Below the pieces are notes generated by a model that was not told the origin of the DNA, made no database searches, and saw only the letters and a list, made by a program, of their open reading frames with translations. A stretch of DNA of 64,000 bases from Actinernus sp. WN-2022 (Eukaryota; Cnidaria; Anthozoa; Actiniaria; Actinernidae), in NCBI GenBank assembly GCA_030867875.1, contig JAOWCC010000577.1, forward strand, positions 93,911,740-93,975,739, given 5' to 3'. A program made the translations under genes and the position numbers. Of the stretch, positions 20,526-33,121 are shown one piece after another (the first letter of the stretch is position 1; each line of letters starts with the position of its first letter).

Positions 20526-23173
20526 TTACGAAACATTAGCCATATGTGGAGGAAACCCACAGCATTTACAATATACATGCAAGCTGCAAATTACTAGAGA
20601 GCTCTAGAGGGCGTGTAATTTTAGATACCTCGACCGGTCAGTTTGTTACTTATCTATCAGTTTGTCAGTTTCTCTTACAAACTAACCCAAAGCAAACCAA
20701 GGTTTTCACAACTGATTATTGCGTATGAGTCGAACGAAACAAGTCAATGAACTGAACTGGAACTCAGGTTTTTAGTCAGTTCAAAATTTATTCAACGATT
20801 CTCAATGCCAAAATTACCTGCTTGTATAAACAACAATTTATTGACCAGTTATCATCCGTTCAAATAGGGCCTGACCGCGTATATACGTAGTCGCCTCTGT
20901 ATACGTAAAATACAGTTCAAGAGTGTTCAAACTCAGTGGTGTTTTGATGCCTTTAATATCAGTAATGACGAGGAAGATGCAAATTATCGTAGTTCGTTTT
21001 TTTTAACCCTTAAACCTCCCCCGTGGCGACGGCTTCGGACGTGTTAAAGCCAAAGCCTTCACTCTGAATAATTGAAATGTTAGTTTTAATTATAATTCCC
21101 CTAGCGTGGTTTATCAAAGATCCACTTCACTGAGCACTAGAATGTAGAACCTTGAACCGGTCTCTTGCGCCTATGTATTTAGAGCCTATGTAGTTGGCAA
21201 GCACTGCAGTTTCAGAAACTGTCCCGGCGTTATTTAGTGTCACTAACATTGATGTTCATCCCGTCACTATTAACTACCTGATATGTTTCCTTTTTCAGAA
21301 ACGTTTTACTGTAGTCTGAGTGTAGAGCACATCTATAGAAAAGGGAGAAGCCAAAAGTCCATCAGAAAAGTCAGATTCACGGGTGCCGACGATCAATTTG
21401 TAACACTGAAAATTTAATACATGCATTATGAAGTTATTATTAAAATAATAATCTAAACCTATATGTGTTACTGATTGATCTGATAGATTGTGTATACTGT
21501 TTAATTGCAGTTGTCTCTGACTTGAAAAGTGTCCGAAACATCTAAAGCATTTTGTTTACGCTTCGTCACAAATTTGCCTCTCGTACATTTTCTGGACTTA
21601 ATCGTCTTAACCTTGATGTGTTCACTAGTTTGGTTAAGGATTTGGTAAATTATCAGAAAAACCTTTGAGATTATCGAACGTATTGTGTTTTGAATATTCT
21701 CAGTAGACTTCAGAGCATGCAAGCAACTGAGTTGGGTCCTCTCAACTTCAGAGCAGGCAAGTAGGGTGCTCTGAACTTCAGAGTAGGGAACTTGGATACT
21801 CTGAACTTCAGAGCAGACCAGTTGGATTAACATTCAACAATTAACAAATTTTCTACTCCTTTAATCTTACCTTCTAATAGCAGCTATGTTGATAACTTTT
21901 ATCTCCTGTGGGATATTTAGATTTTGCACAAAAGTAACCTTTTGTAAATCAACAGATTTTTCTCTTTCCTTTAGAGGAGCTCTGTATAGTCTTATCATTC
22001 ATTGAAAAAGTCTAAATTTGACATTTTACCGAGAAAAAGATATGGATGTTCCTCTGATTATGAAGAATATTTCAATTTTGGTCCATATTGCCATAAATAA
22101 GTCCCAACTCCCTTAAAACAGTACCCGAAATGTGCGGATTTTGCAGAAATAGCAAGTTTGAGAATATAACAAAATATTTGAGAATGCGTTTTATGCCTTG
22201 TTACTATACATTTCCATCAACTTATGAGAAAATAAATGTTATTGTTGTTAGTAATGGCATCAAATATAGTAGTAAATGGCCCGATTCCTCAGTTCTTGGA
22301 TCTGACCGTTCCAGGTCAGCAACCGGCACTTTCACCCGGTCAGGAGTACAAGTACTTTTAAGAATTATTCGGGAACGAAAATTAATCTTGCTGCGACCCC
22401 AATGATAGAAAAAAACGAGTGGAAATCACATGTGTCTTTGTGACCTGCCATTATAAGTTTCAGTCTACTTCAAGATGTAGGAAATGAACACTAATACAGT
22501 GCTCACTAAAATTTGAAAATGGTGGTCTAGCTGTAGTTTACGACCCCAATCGAAAATAATTATTGTATTGAAAATTTAGCCTGAATTTCAGCCATCTCCT
22601 CTTGTTCATTATTGATTACTCAAAAATCAAACAAATCTAGATAGATTACTTTATTTCACATGTAGAATGACACATTCCCTAAATATTCACAAGGAATAGC
22701 AACATTACATGTATGTGGAATTACTACTCAAATTTTAACCATTGCACTTCAATCAACAACACCCATACCAAGTTTTTATAATTCTAAAGATCCTCAAGGA
22801 ACTATTATTGAAAAGAAAATAATATTAAACATCATAATTGAAAGAAATTGTGGCTAAAATGTACAGCATGTATGTATGTGTGTTGTGTATGTATTATGGC
22901 TCCCCCTAGCACAAACCATGTATGACAAAATATGCTAGAACTCTATGTATTCAATACCTTAAGGCCTAGATGGCCCGAGTTCAGGCCACTCAGGGCCTCT
23001 TGTTTTATATACAAGCATGGTTTTATCACTAATTCTAGTCAAACCGGTTTTTAAATCACGTGGAATCAAGTAACATAAGATCTCGAGTTTCTCTGTACAA
23101 ACATAACTTGCATAACTAGCGCGTGACTCATGTGGATACATGATACTATTTACAACATGAATTAACATTTCTT
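20526..23173. other. Intergenic, no gene supported
   Basis: Short ORFs (for example 21501-21833 minus, 22130-22405 plus) lack recognisable motifs. The former reads across a local direct repeat of CTCTGAACTTCAGAG-type palindromic units at about 21700-21820 (four copies, ~37-44 bp spacing). Confidence 0.4.
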
Positions 23174-24126
23174 ACGACCTTGGAGTGAATTTTTACAAGG
23201 AGTTACTGGTTTAGGAACCACCAAGCAGAGATAAACTGGGTTTAGCTTGAATATGCATGCTTGAAATGAATTCTTACCTTCGGATTCAAATAGTATGCTA
23301 TTTAAGTCTGAGTATCGGGCACCAGACGAGTCGATGGTAGCGTTGTCGTTCCGCGACAAATGAACACATTACGCCTGTTCATGAACAAATTACGCCTGTT
23401 CATGAACACATTACGCCTGTTCTATATAACTTGCACTGGTTGCCGATCGAACAAAGGATTATATATAAATTACTGCTACTAACATATAAAGCTCTAAATG
23501 GTTTAGCCCCCAAATATATATCTGACCTTATCAGTATTTACGTACCTAGACGTAATCTCCGGTCTGCACTAAGTAAACACCTAGTTCTACCAACTTATAA
23601 CTTACGCACTTATGGTTTCAGGGCTTACTCTTATGCTGCACCCTCTCTGTGGAATTCGGTTTGCTCCTTCTGTGTCTAGTTTTAAGGGACTAATCAAGAG
23701 CTATCTTTTCAGAAGAGCCTATCATGATATGTAAGAAATTGAGGACTGGACTTTGAGAGATCATTCGATCATTAGTTAATTATAAATTAGCAGAACGTTT
23801 ATTTAGTTGTAGTTAAGTCAATTATACATGTACATATATTTATAAACGTACTTATAGGTTAGCTAGGTCATTTTAACTTTTTAAACTTCTTGTAAGCCAT
23901 ATATTGTAAGGCAGTTTACATTTGTAAAGCGCTATTGGGCAATGTGTATTGGAAATAGCGCTATATAAGTACATAAATATTATTATTATTATTATTATTA
24001 TAGCGTTGTCGTTCCGCGACAACAAGTCCGTTGAACCTCCAGGACGCAGGACTTGTGCAAGCTTTAGATAGTACTGAAGACGATGTGGAGGTACTGTGCC
24101 AGCCAACATAGCTCATAATGTCGGCA
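23174..24126 (-). pseudogene. DIRS recombinase tail, split by a LINE insertion
   Basis: The two parts, 23174-23359 and 24001-24126, match 3967-4262. On the minus strand 24001-24170 encodes ADIMSYVGWHST (the conserved C-terminal His/Trp region of tyrosine recombinases) and the KLAQVLRPGG segment that follows the catalytic Tyr. 23174-23359 continues with a SSGARYSDLNS tail. The LINE at 23360-24000 sits between them. Confidence 0.75.
23360..24000 (+). mobile_element. LINE insertion with 22 bp target-site duplication
   Basis: The 22 bp ending CGTTCCGCGACAA at 23338-23359 is repeated exactly at 24001-24022, and the uninterrupted target exists at about 4136. The element is 5'-truncated and ends in (TTA)n repeats. 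Its coding part, 23431-23679 with LHWLPIEQRI in frame, is the RT C-terminal region, and a frameshift near 23665 is followed by SVSSFKGLIKSYLF. The 5' junction carries three tandem copies of a ~21 bp unit (ACATTACGCCTGTTCATGA). Confidence 0.9.
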
Positions 24127-24149
24127 GTAATTCTGGCAAGCGCACTCTG

Positions 24150-25515
24150 GCTTATCACTGGAAAACTCAACCGATTTCCATAGTATGTAAATAATTTGGA
24201 AATAGTTTGGAAATTTATTGTAAATCTAAATTTCCAAGAAAAACGGACATTTCCAAGGTATGGATTTCACTGGAAATAAGTTGGAAATCAAGTGCAATGG
24301 GAGCGAAGGTTGTTTGGAAACAATTTGGAAATAACCTCGATTCTTTGGAAGTAGTTTGGAAATTGTATCGATATATCTTTGGAAATACATTGGAAATCAT
24401 AATTTAACTTACTTGTAAATATTTTGGAAATCAATCTAGTTTTTTGTTGGCATTTTACTGGGCCTTATTTGGAAATAGTTTGTAAATACAAACAAGAGGT
24501 TTGGAAATAGTTTGTAAATTAAAACAGATTAATTTGGAAATAGTTTGTAAATACGAACAAGAACTTTGGAAATAGTTTGTAAATTCAAACAGATTAATTT
24601 GGAAATAGTTTGTAAATACGAACGAGAAGTTTGTAAATAGTTTGTAAATTCAAACAGATTAATTTGTAAATAGTTTGTAAATTAAACAGATTAATTTGGA
24701 AATAGTTTGTAAATTAAAACAGATTAATTTGGAAATAGTTTGTAAATACGAACAAGAAGTTTGGAAATAGTTTGTAAATTCAAACAGATTAATTTGTAAA
24801 TAGTTTGTAAATTAAAACATTAATTTGGAAATAGTTTGTAAATACAGACAGATTAATTTGGAAATAGTTTGTAAATACGAAAAAGAAGATTGGAAATAGT
24901 TTGTAAATTAAAACAGATTACTTTGGAAATAGTTTGTAAATACGAACAAGAACTTTGGAAATAGTTTGTAAATTCAAACAGATTAATTTGGAAATAGTTT
25001 GTAAATACGAACGAGAAGTTTGGAAATAGTTTGTAAATTCAAACAGATTAATTTGGAAATAGTTTGTAAATTCAAACAGATTAATTTGGAAATAGTTTGT
25101 AAATTAAAACAGATTAATTTGGAAATAGTTTGTAAATACGAACAAGAAGTTTGGAAATAGTTTGTAAATTCAAACAGATTAATTTGTAAATAGTTTGTAA
25201 ATTAAAACATTAATTTGTAAATAGTTTGTAAATACAGACAGATTAATTTGGAAATAGTTTGTAAATACGAAAAAGAAGATTGGAAATAGTTTGTAAATTC
25301 AAACAGATTAATTTGTAAATAGTTTGTAAATTAAACAGATTAATTTGGAAATAGTTTGTAAATACGAAAAAGAAGATTGGAAATAGTTTGTAAATTCAAA
25401 CAGATTAATTTGTAAATAGTTTGTAAATTAAACAGATTACTTTGGAAATAGTTTGTAAATACGAACAAGAAGTTTGGAAATAAATTGTAAATACTAACAG
25501 GATTTTTTGTAAATA
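24150..25515 (+). repeat. Minisatellite array, TTTGGAAATAGTTTGTAAAT family
   Basis: Dozens of 30-36 bp units built from TTTGGAAATAGTTTGTAAAT alternating with spacers such as TCAAACAGATTAA and ACGAACAAGAAG. The left edge (24155-24200) contains CACTGGAAAACT and TTTCCATAGTATGTAA, which reappear inverted at the right edge of the 34.3-35.07 kb array. It is likely the internal expansion of one transposon family. No coding. Confidence 0.92.
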
Positions 25516-26685
25516 GTATATTGGACCATTTAATGCACTTTTGGGATGATGGTCAGAATTAAGACTGAAATTCACCCACACTGAAATGTACGAATTAAGA
25601 TAACAAAGTTAGTAAGCTTTGTAATTATTCATATTTAATTGTATCATGACTTTCTTTTACATTTGAAATTGTTAATATAATATTCAAATAAATAACAGAA
25701 CAGTATGAAATGATAAATTATCAATAGAACAGAGTCTAACATATATAAACATTTAAATACAGTAAATAACAGCCTTATATACATAATTCAATTTACCCTC
25801 AGGTGCAGCATTGCATTAACAATTTACTTTCAATTAATATCCTGATTTACTCTGTAGATATATTCAACTAGCTTTTGCCACTATATATAATGATCATATG
25901 GTACATGTACTTTAATCATCAACAACAATTTATTTGTAGCAAGAAAATTACATTAAGAATGAAAGATTTAAACTAAAATTTAGATACAGGCAGTAAGTTT
26001 CTCGTTCTAATTGTATAAACACTATTGAAAAGGCTGCAACAAATGTTTCTTTAACATTGTACAAATCATGTACAGCATATGTTCCCTGTTTAAAAGCAGG
26101 CTTGTGAATGAAGACAATAATGCTATACATGTAGTGAAACTATAGTAACTACAATACTGTCACTTTATGCCAAATATATCAAAGGCTCTCTTTTTTGGAG
26201 CATTTAATTTTGTTTACTGTGCTTTCCCCCTTTTGTTTCTCTCAGGCTAAAAAAGTCATATATCATTGCATTATCAGATGAAACCCTTTTACTATTGAGT
26301 CATGTTTGACAAAAACATAAGATAAATATGAACCTTCAGGTAGGACCAAAGGTTCAAATTCTTTTTTTTTTAAAGCTACACATAGTTGCATCACAATTTA
26401 AGAGTTGTACGATACATGTATGTTATTCTAAAAGACTTGAAGAGTAAATTAAATTCATTCTTTAAGAAAAAAACAACATTCCGATTCAGATGTTTTAAAT
26501 GAAAACTCATGGCTACTGTCAGTCCTTGTGGATTTTCCACAAAAAAATCAACACATCCTGTTTAGATCACAACTAAATTATCTCGAATATTGTCGGGAAT
26601 TTGGATATGTTGCATATAATTACCAACTTTATTCCTTCACAAAGTTAAAACAAACATTATGTATTTTTTAGAAATCTGATCATAG
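25516..26685. other. AT-rich intergenic stretch, no gene seen
   Basis: Contains short TACATGTA-type motifs and homopolymers only. No supportable ORF or repeat. Confidence 0.4.
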
Positions 26686-27051
26686 CCTGATTTTCAGATG
26701 GTACAAGGTTATCCGTACACTTCCTTCTCCTCGCCGTCTGATGGACTTTGGCAGAAACAGTGTTCCTGATGTCATTTTCATCAGAGTGAATGTTTCATTT
26801 TTAGAGAATTGAGGTATGCAGAGTTTGTAGGTGAAACCAATAAGGCGGAAGATACGGACAGACTTGATAGAACAGAGAGGAACTGGTAGTGGGATCTCCC
26901 TCCTCCCTAGTGCATTTAAAAAAAAAAATTATAAATCATTACTGTAGATCCCATTTTCTCCCCCCCCCCTAATATTTCTGGACATTTCACCCTCTATACA
27001 TATTTTAGCCGTTTCTCCCTCCTCCCTGTTCTGTTCCTCACACCTCTTGAC

Positions 27052-27150
27052 ATGGCTTTGGAGAAAGCGTTCAAAACTTTCAGCATTTACTAATTATTTC
27101 CCGAACAGAGAAATGCATTATTATCCTTCGTTTGCCGGAAGAACGTTGGC
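27052..27150 (+). pseudogene. RecQ-helicase-like N-terminal exon, left arm (broken)
   Basis: ATG at 27052 opens MALEKAFKTF, then an in-frame TAA interrupts the frame before LFPEQRNALLS. It is the inverted partner of the right-arm ORF. Confidence 0.35.
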
Positions 27151-27878
27151 CATCATACAATGTAGCTGCATATACAGGTGACGACCAGGTCGAAAATCTA
27201 TATATAGCCTTCTACAACTTCTACAGCTCACACTTTCATGCACTGCAGAATATATTCTACAGCTTCAAACTTATTGAAACAGAAGGTGGAGAAACATATT
27301 GCCCTCAGACATGTACCAGGAAAATCAGATAGGAAGCGCTATCAATACCGCGATGTTTGTTAATCTACACACATGTACGTACAGGTTAGGGTTTTGAAAA
27401 ATCACTACCGGTAATCTTCCTCCGCTTTGTATGCCATAAAATCTAATGTTTCCTAGATTTTTGGCATTTAGAATACCAAATCATTCATGAAATGTAATGA
27501 TTTTTTTTACAGCAGTGAACACACATACATGTACTGAGTATGTCATGGCAATAGTTTCACGACATTTAGGCAAATATTTGTTTTCAGATTTTTTAACACA
27601 CTTGATTTTGACATACCGGTATATTGAAAGTACAACAAATCCGGTAATAATTTTAGAGACCATTCGCTTGAAATACAGTACTGTACGAAAAATCCTGTTT
27701 AAAACGTTTCTACTGCCCAAAGAACCAGAGCAGCTCAAACAGGATAGCCTTCTGGGCAATCGACATAAGTTCGAACCTGTAAAACATATTCTGCAGTGCA
27801 TAAAGTTGTGTGTTTATCATTTCTGGTGAGCTGTAGAAGTTATACAATGTAGAATGCTACATATTCTAGATTCTCAAC

Positions 27879-28040
27879 CTAGTCGTCACCTATACATGTA
27901 GATGCAGCTGTGATGGCCAAGGTCCTTCTGGGGAACAAGGATAATAATGCATTTCTCTGTTCGGGAAATAATTCAGAAATGCAGAAAGTTTCGCATGCTT
28001 TCTTCAAAGCCATATCAAGTCTGTCTGTATCGTCCACCAT
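27879..28040 (-). pseudogene. RecQ-helicase-like N-terminal exon, right arm
   Basis: A 53-codon minus-strand ORF starting MVDDTDRLD and containing LFPEQRNALLS, followed by a stop at 27879. A Leu-x-PEQR-x-A-Leu block precedes the helicase core in RecQ-like proteins (the region that reads the aromatic/Gln Q-motif). No Walker A motif follows within the duplicated arm. It may be a first exon or a truncated gene copy carried by the inverted duplication. The left-arm copy on the plus strand from 27052 has an in-frame TAA before LFPEQRNALLS. Confidence 0.35.
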
Positions 28041-28309
28041 TTTGCTTCCCCTTCAGGCTCCTGACTATAGCTACACATACCACAATTCTCTACAAATGAA
28101 ACCTTCGCTCTGATTGGTCGAAATGAAACAATGGCCAGAACACAGTTTCTGCCAAAGTCCATCAGATGGGGAGGGGGAGGAAGTGAGCGGACGACCTCGT
28201 ACAGTCTCAAAATCAGGCTAACCTGATCATAAAAAGTGAAGAAACAATCTTTGCTCTCAAATTATCGTTATGCATGCCTACACCGTAAGTCTGTTTCTGT
28301 GTTTGCCTC

Positions 28310-29350
28310 CGGTAAATTGTACACTAGATGTCAGTTATGCACCAATCTTCCTATCGATGAAACTCATTTGAATTTCCTGCATGCTGCCATCTCGGATTTT
28401 ATGATGTCATAGTATTGCCCCTATTGTCAGAAAATAATAGCACTTCCATTGTGTAACAATTGGAACAACACAGTGACGTCATGAGATTAGCCTGCAATGC
28501 AGACGTTTCTAGTGGTTTTCCCAGCTTTCGTGGAGGTTTTCCGCTTGCGAAAGAATTTCAGACAAGTTGGAATGGGGTGAGGACAAAAAGCGAGAGAAGC
28601 AAGGAGGGGAAAAGAAGAGGGTGGAGAAGAAAGAAACGCCTGCCCACAAGGCCTATGATTTTGAAATTTTTTGAATGGTACCAATCATTCGTTCATCCAC
28701 ATCGCATTTCGAGGAAAACTTCAGACTAATAAGCGAAAGGTTCTACGACCAAATTTAACTGCACAAAAAAATATTTCATGCCTTCCGTATTAAAACTATG
28801 AACTTCCTGTTGCATATGTGAAAACTATGATGGTGACTGATTCTGTTTTTTGAATTTATTGCGAAAGTAAAGTGCCGTTTTCAGCAAACAATGCTGTGAA
28901 CGAACCCAACACTCGCATCAGATTGTTTACCAAATTGAAATCTTGGTGGCGGTCAAATTGCTATAGAAAACTTGTTACAAAAAACACTAATTAAAATCAC
29001 TTGATAACAGAGAAGTTATGTTGATGACTTGGAGGTTGATAACGCCATTAATTTTGGAGGAAATGTACATTTTCTGAGGCCTACAATAAGTGAGGAACAT
29101 TTTGACAGATCAGACATGCATATCTAATTAGGTGTTTTTAAAAATCACAGGCCTTGCGGGCAGGCTTTCCCACCCATCTCCTCCCCTCCCCCTACTTCCT
29201 TTTTGTCTTCGCGCCATTCTTCCATTGTCCAAATATATTGCGGTTTGCCAAATAAAATGCCTGTATCATGAGATCCAAGATGCCGATGCATAGAAAATTC
29301 AAATGAGTGTTATCGACAGGAAAATTGGTGCATAAATGACATGTACAGAG
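28310..29350. repeat. Second inverted duplication
   Basis: 28310-28420 is inverted relative to 29240-29350 (shared AAATTCAAATGAGT, ATTGGTGCATAA, TGACAT). 28590-28665 is inverted relative to 29130-29215 (shared CAGGCCTTG.GGGCAGGC and pyrimidine-rich CTCCCC blocks). The arms flank a centre at about 28830. It lies immediately next to the 26.7-28.2 kb inverted duplication. Confidence 0.65.
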
Positions 29351-29559
29351 TTCTCCCGAAGCACTAGGAACTTTCTCTGTGTACTCTACTTGATGATGCC
29401 AGCTACAAGTTTTCTTTTTACTTACCGCTATTAACGGTAGAAGCCTGGATTTGAAATAAATGCCCCTACTATGCGTAGTACTATACAAACTACTATGTGT
29501 ACTACTACATGTATACGAACGCTGCATCTAGTGTACAAACATTGTCTCTCAATGTATTT

Positions 29560-31072
29560 AGGCATCTATATACAAACACTTGAGAACAAATATTGTTTTC
29601 AGCTAAGGTTCCCTTTAATAATTATTTTACGAGGAGCCATGTGATTACTTGTTAATAAAATAGAGGGCAGCAAATATCTTGACAATAGTGGAATAAATTG
29701 TAAAGTGCATTCTATCTCATGGAAAAACCGGGTTAGTGTTGAATATCAAACAACATGAGCACAAGACAATTCTTCTTGTTCAAGAAACTGACTTCACTTG
29801 TTATTACTCAGGCAAGGGCAAACGTTTATAAACCAATCAAAAGAACAACATTTTGCTGCCAATGAAGAAAAAAACCTCCAGTAATGGGAACGTAAAAGAA
29901 CGACTGAGGATGTAAACAAACCTATGGCGGTAACCACCCTCAGTGTCGGCAAAGAGTTGGCTTGGGGTAAAATTATATAGCCTGGGCAACTAGTGAATAA
30001 GAGCTCAAATTCTTAATTATTATAACCACACTACAGCTAGTTACATAATTTTTTGTAGTTGATAGAATGCGAAAAAGTGCTGAAAAATCGGTAGAATAGA
30101 AGCAGTGGAAATTAAACGATATGGTACCAGGTATTTGTAAATTGGTAGATATATATTGACACAATAATCAGTTCCTGGTCAGATCTCGAATAAAAACTAA
30201 GGTCTCATCTCAATATAAATACATGTACCCCTGGTGTTTATTTGAAATCATCCTGCTCATACAGATACCTGGCTTTAATATTCCAGAAAATGTTGTAAGC
30301 ATAATTTTGATAAATTATATCTTAGCTGGACAGGCATTATTAAAACATGAGTATATACATGTATTATCCTAAATTAGCCTAGTTTATATTTTTATATAGT
30401 TACAATGTACATGTAAATCTTATCTGTGGTCTTCTCCCATGTGTACTCAGCCAACCAGCAATCTTGTTGCTAAGCGCTTTCGTAATGTACATGTATGTAC
30501 AAAGTCGTGTATTCCAGTCCTGTTAAACTACATGTACATTGCATCTTTGCTTTTCTGGCATACACATATGCTGAAAAAAAAGGAAAAGTACAATTGTTAG
30601 CAGTGTTCTAGCCACTTAATTTACATTATTTTGGGAATTTAAGACATTGTCTTTGATTTTCAAGTTGTCTGTGTGCCTATTTCTTCCCTGATATTGAAGC
30701 TGTGTAGCTGTGCTCGTATAATCACAGAACACGTACAGCTCATCCTAAGGATCACAAAGCTCGAAAGCTATGTCAGAACATTAGTTTCCCTTAGCAAAAA
30801 GAGTCTAAGAATCGCAGGCTATGATCATAATATTTTCACACATTTATGCAAATACATGTATGATTCATATACTCCACTTGGCAATGGAGTCATAAACTAC
30901 GACTTGTACAGAATTACATAGTCTTTAAACCCCAGAACATTGTTCCCATCATCTTGGCCCAGTGGGGAGATCAATCCAAATCATGAACTTCTCTACTGAT
31001 GCGAAATCTAAGAGTTACATCTACAATGTATACAGTGGCTGGCGAATGAATTGAAGGTCGTTCCAGGTCAAC
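29560..31072. other. Intergenic, no gene supported
   Basis: AT-rich with ACATGTACAT motifs. Short ORFs have no recognisable content. Confidence 0.4.
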
Positions 31073-31074
31073 AA

Positions 31075-31148
31075 GTTGAGTTTTGACGTGTAGTGACATT
31101 AAACAGTGTGATTTCTATTGTTTTGTAATTATTAAAATCATGTGTTAC
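31075..31148 (+). repeat. Short dispersed repeat, copy 2 of 2
   Basis: Partner of 3633-3706: starts GTTGAGTTTTGACGTG, ends ATGTGTTACG. Confidence 0.6.
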
Positions 31149-31334
31149 GTGGCACTGCTGTGGCACTGTTCCTTTAAGTTCTCAAAGGAGTCCAGCCTAC
31201 ACAAATGCAGTATTCAACATTTACCTGTTCATCAGAAAAAAACAGACCATGCGAAAACCTACAGAGGTGCATGTTGACAGATAAAAATAACCTTGAATTT
31301 GTAATGACTTGGAACCACAGGGCTGACTTAGCCT

Positions 31335-31505
31335 GGACCTGGCTAAATTACATGTTGGTTTTTATGGAGGTAGGAAAACTAGAGAAACCCCCCCCCCCCC
31401 CCAAAAAAAAAAAACTTGGAGCAAGGACAAAATACCAACAAACTCAACTGACAAAATTAATGGTACCCCAATTGAGATTCGAACCCGGGGCCACAAATGA
31501 GGCAA
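31335..31505 (-). repeat. SINE-like repeat with tRNA-type B-box
   Basis: On the minus strand a B-box-like GGTTCGAATCTC follows GGCCCCG (plus 31470-31495). The body (AACTAGAGAAACC, CAAGGACAAAATACCAAC, AACTCAACTGAC) matches 32870-33030. A C14/A12 homopolymer junction interrupts this copy at about 31387-31412. Confidence 0.65.
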
Positions 31506-31619
31506 AGTGATACCCTGGAAATACATACGTACAGTACCGCCCAGAAGTATGTTAACATCTACACATGCGTTTTTCGCGTGAGACTGAGATGTGAGTCAAT
31601 AAAATACTGTATGTTTATT

Positions 31620-32420
31620 AATTTTATTACAACATGGCCCGTGTGATGAAACTTTAAGACGACAAGCGGCGCTTCATGCACTTAAACTTTTCAAGATTTA
31701 GCAGTCCACTAGAGTCTATTTTCATTTGGCACACTTCAACAAACACTCTCTAATTGTTTATTTATTACAACATGGCCCACTGTGTGATGAAACTTAACAC
31801 GACAAGCGTGCTTCATGCACTGAACTTTTCAAGATTTAGCAGTTTATTTTCGTTTCACACTTCAAGCCAGCCTCTTGTCTGTTTATTTCATGGCAAATGC
31901 TAATACTGCCGGCAAAAGTTTATTTTTGTTTCACACTTTCAACTGAGCCATGCAGCGTCTTTGTCTGTTTATTCCATGGCAAACGATAATACTGCCGGCG
32001 AAAGTTTATTTTCGTTTCACAGTTCAAGCCAGCGTATTGTCTGTGTATTCTACAGCAAACGCTAATGCGTTTATTTTCATCACATACATGTACTTCAAGC
32101 CACAGTCTTGTCTGTCTATTCTACGACAAATGACGGAAAAAGTTTACCGGTATTTTCGTTTCACACTTCAAGCTAGCGTCTTGTCTGTTTATTCTACAGC
32201 AAATGCTAATGCTGCCGGCAAAAGTTTACCGGCATTTTCGTTTCACACTTCAAGTCACCGTCTTGTCTATTTTTTCTACCGCAGTCCCGCAGTCCTTAAA
32301 ATAGTTGATATACAGCAAACGCTAAAGCAACAGACGGCAAAAGTTTAAATTCATCACACACTTCAAGCCACGATCTTGTCTATTTATTCTATGACAAATG
32401 CTAATACTGCCGTCTGGGCA
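31620..32420. repeat. Degenerate tandem array, ~75-140 bp units
   Basis: Roughly eight units containing TTATTTTCGTTTCACACTTC, AAGCCAGCGTCTTGTCTG, TTTATTCTACAGCAAATGC and CTGCCGGCAAAAG. The first two units also carry a TTACAACATGGCCC...CTTCATGCACT section duplicated at ~137 bp spacing. ORFs across it simply read the repeats. Confidence 0.85.
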
Positions 32421-32869
32421 TATGGATTCACCAAGGCCCAGGGCTGGTTTACAAATTCACAAACAGTTGGCTTTCAAATGGGCCATACTATGTATTCAAA
32501 TTCAAATAAAAGTTTAGTTTACAAATCCAACTGACAATTATCAAAAATCAAACATCTTAGAACAACAACATTCCTAAATATTCATGATATGGGAAATAGA
32601 AAATTGTTCTGATAAAAGATCATGCTGAATTTTGTCGTTCTAAATTGTTTGATATGCAAGTGATTTTCACTTGATCCTTGACACACCAACAGTTGTAGTC
32701 AAATGTATATTAATTTATATGTCTGTGGCCATTGCGGCAGTTGAACCCTGGCCCTGGGTCACATGCATAATGTATACATTGTTTTCCATACTGAAATGTT
32801 TTGTAATGAGACCTGAAATAACCACAAAAGGCTGATCAAAGCAAGGACCCGGCTAAATCACTGATTCAA

Positions 32870-33030
32870 TTGGAATTTAGCATGTTGGTTTTGTGGAGGA
32901 AGGAAAACCAGAGAAAAACACTCGGATGCAAGGGCGAGATACCAACACATTTGACTCACATATCATTATATGCTGATATGGCGCCGCTTTCGGGGATCGA
33001 ACCTAGGCCACAGACGAGAACCACTGCGCC
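32870..33030 (-). repeat. SINE-like repeat, second copy, with A- and B-box
   Basis: On the minus strand, AACAGTGGCGCAGTGG resembles a tRNA A-box and GGTTCGATCCC a B-box. The downstream body matches 31335-31505. The layout (tRNA-like head, GAGAAAAAC, ACCAACA, CTCA blocks) matches a repeat that is abundant in coral genomes as I know them. Confidence 0.65.
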
Positions 33031-33121
33031 ACTGTTTTTGCATAGTAAGTTCGTCCATGAAATACTCATTTACTTTTTGTTAGTACTATCAAGGGACCTG
33101 CTGATCAACATATCTACTTGA

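Larger units (their letters stand above)
26686..28225. repeat. Large inverted duplication with RecQ-like exon copies
   Basis: 26686-27300 and 27780-28225 are diverged inverted copies. Shared blocks include GATGGACTTTGGCAGAAACW, TTTAGAGAATTG.GGTATG, GACAGACTTGAT, ATTATTTCCCGAACAGAGAA and CTACAGCTCAC. The left arm has an additional ~180 bp insertion (about 26868-27050) between GACTTGAT and ATGGCTTTGG, rich in CTCCCTCCTCCC. The centre (27300-27780) is unique sequence. Confidence 0.75.

Noticed and set aside
24190..25515. Regular repeats as a CRISPR array
   Set aside because: Repeats and spacers are both repetitive and share one motif; the sequence is eukaryotic and no cas genes exist.
31950..32348. 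132 aa ORF as a gene
   Set aside because: It reads through the degenerate tandem array and contains the repeat-encoded phrase several times.
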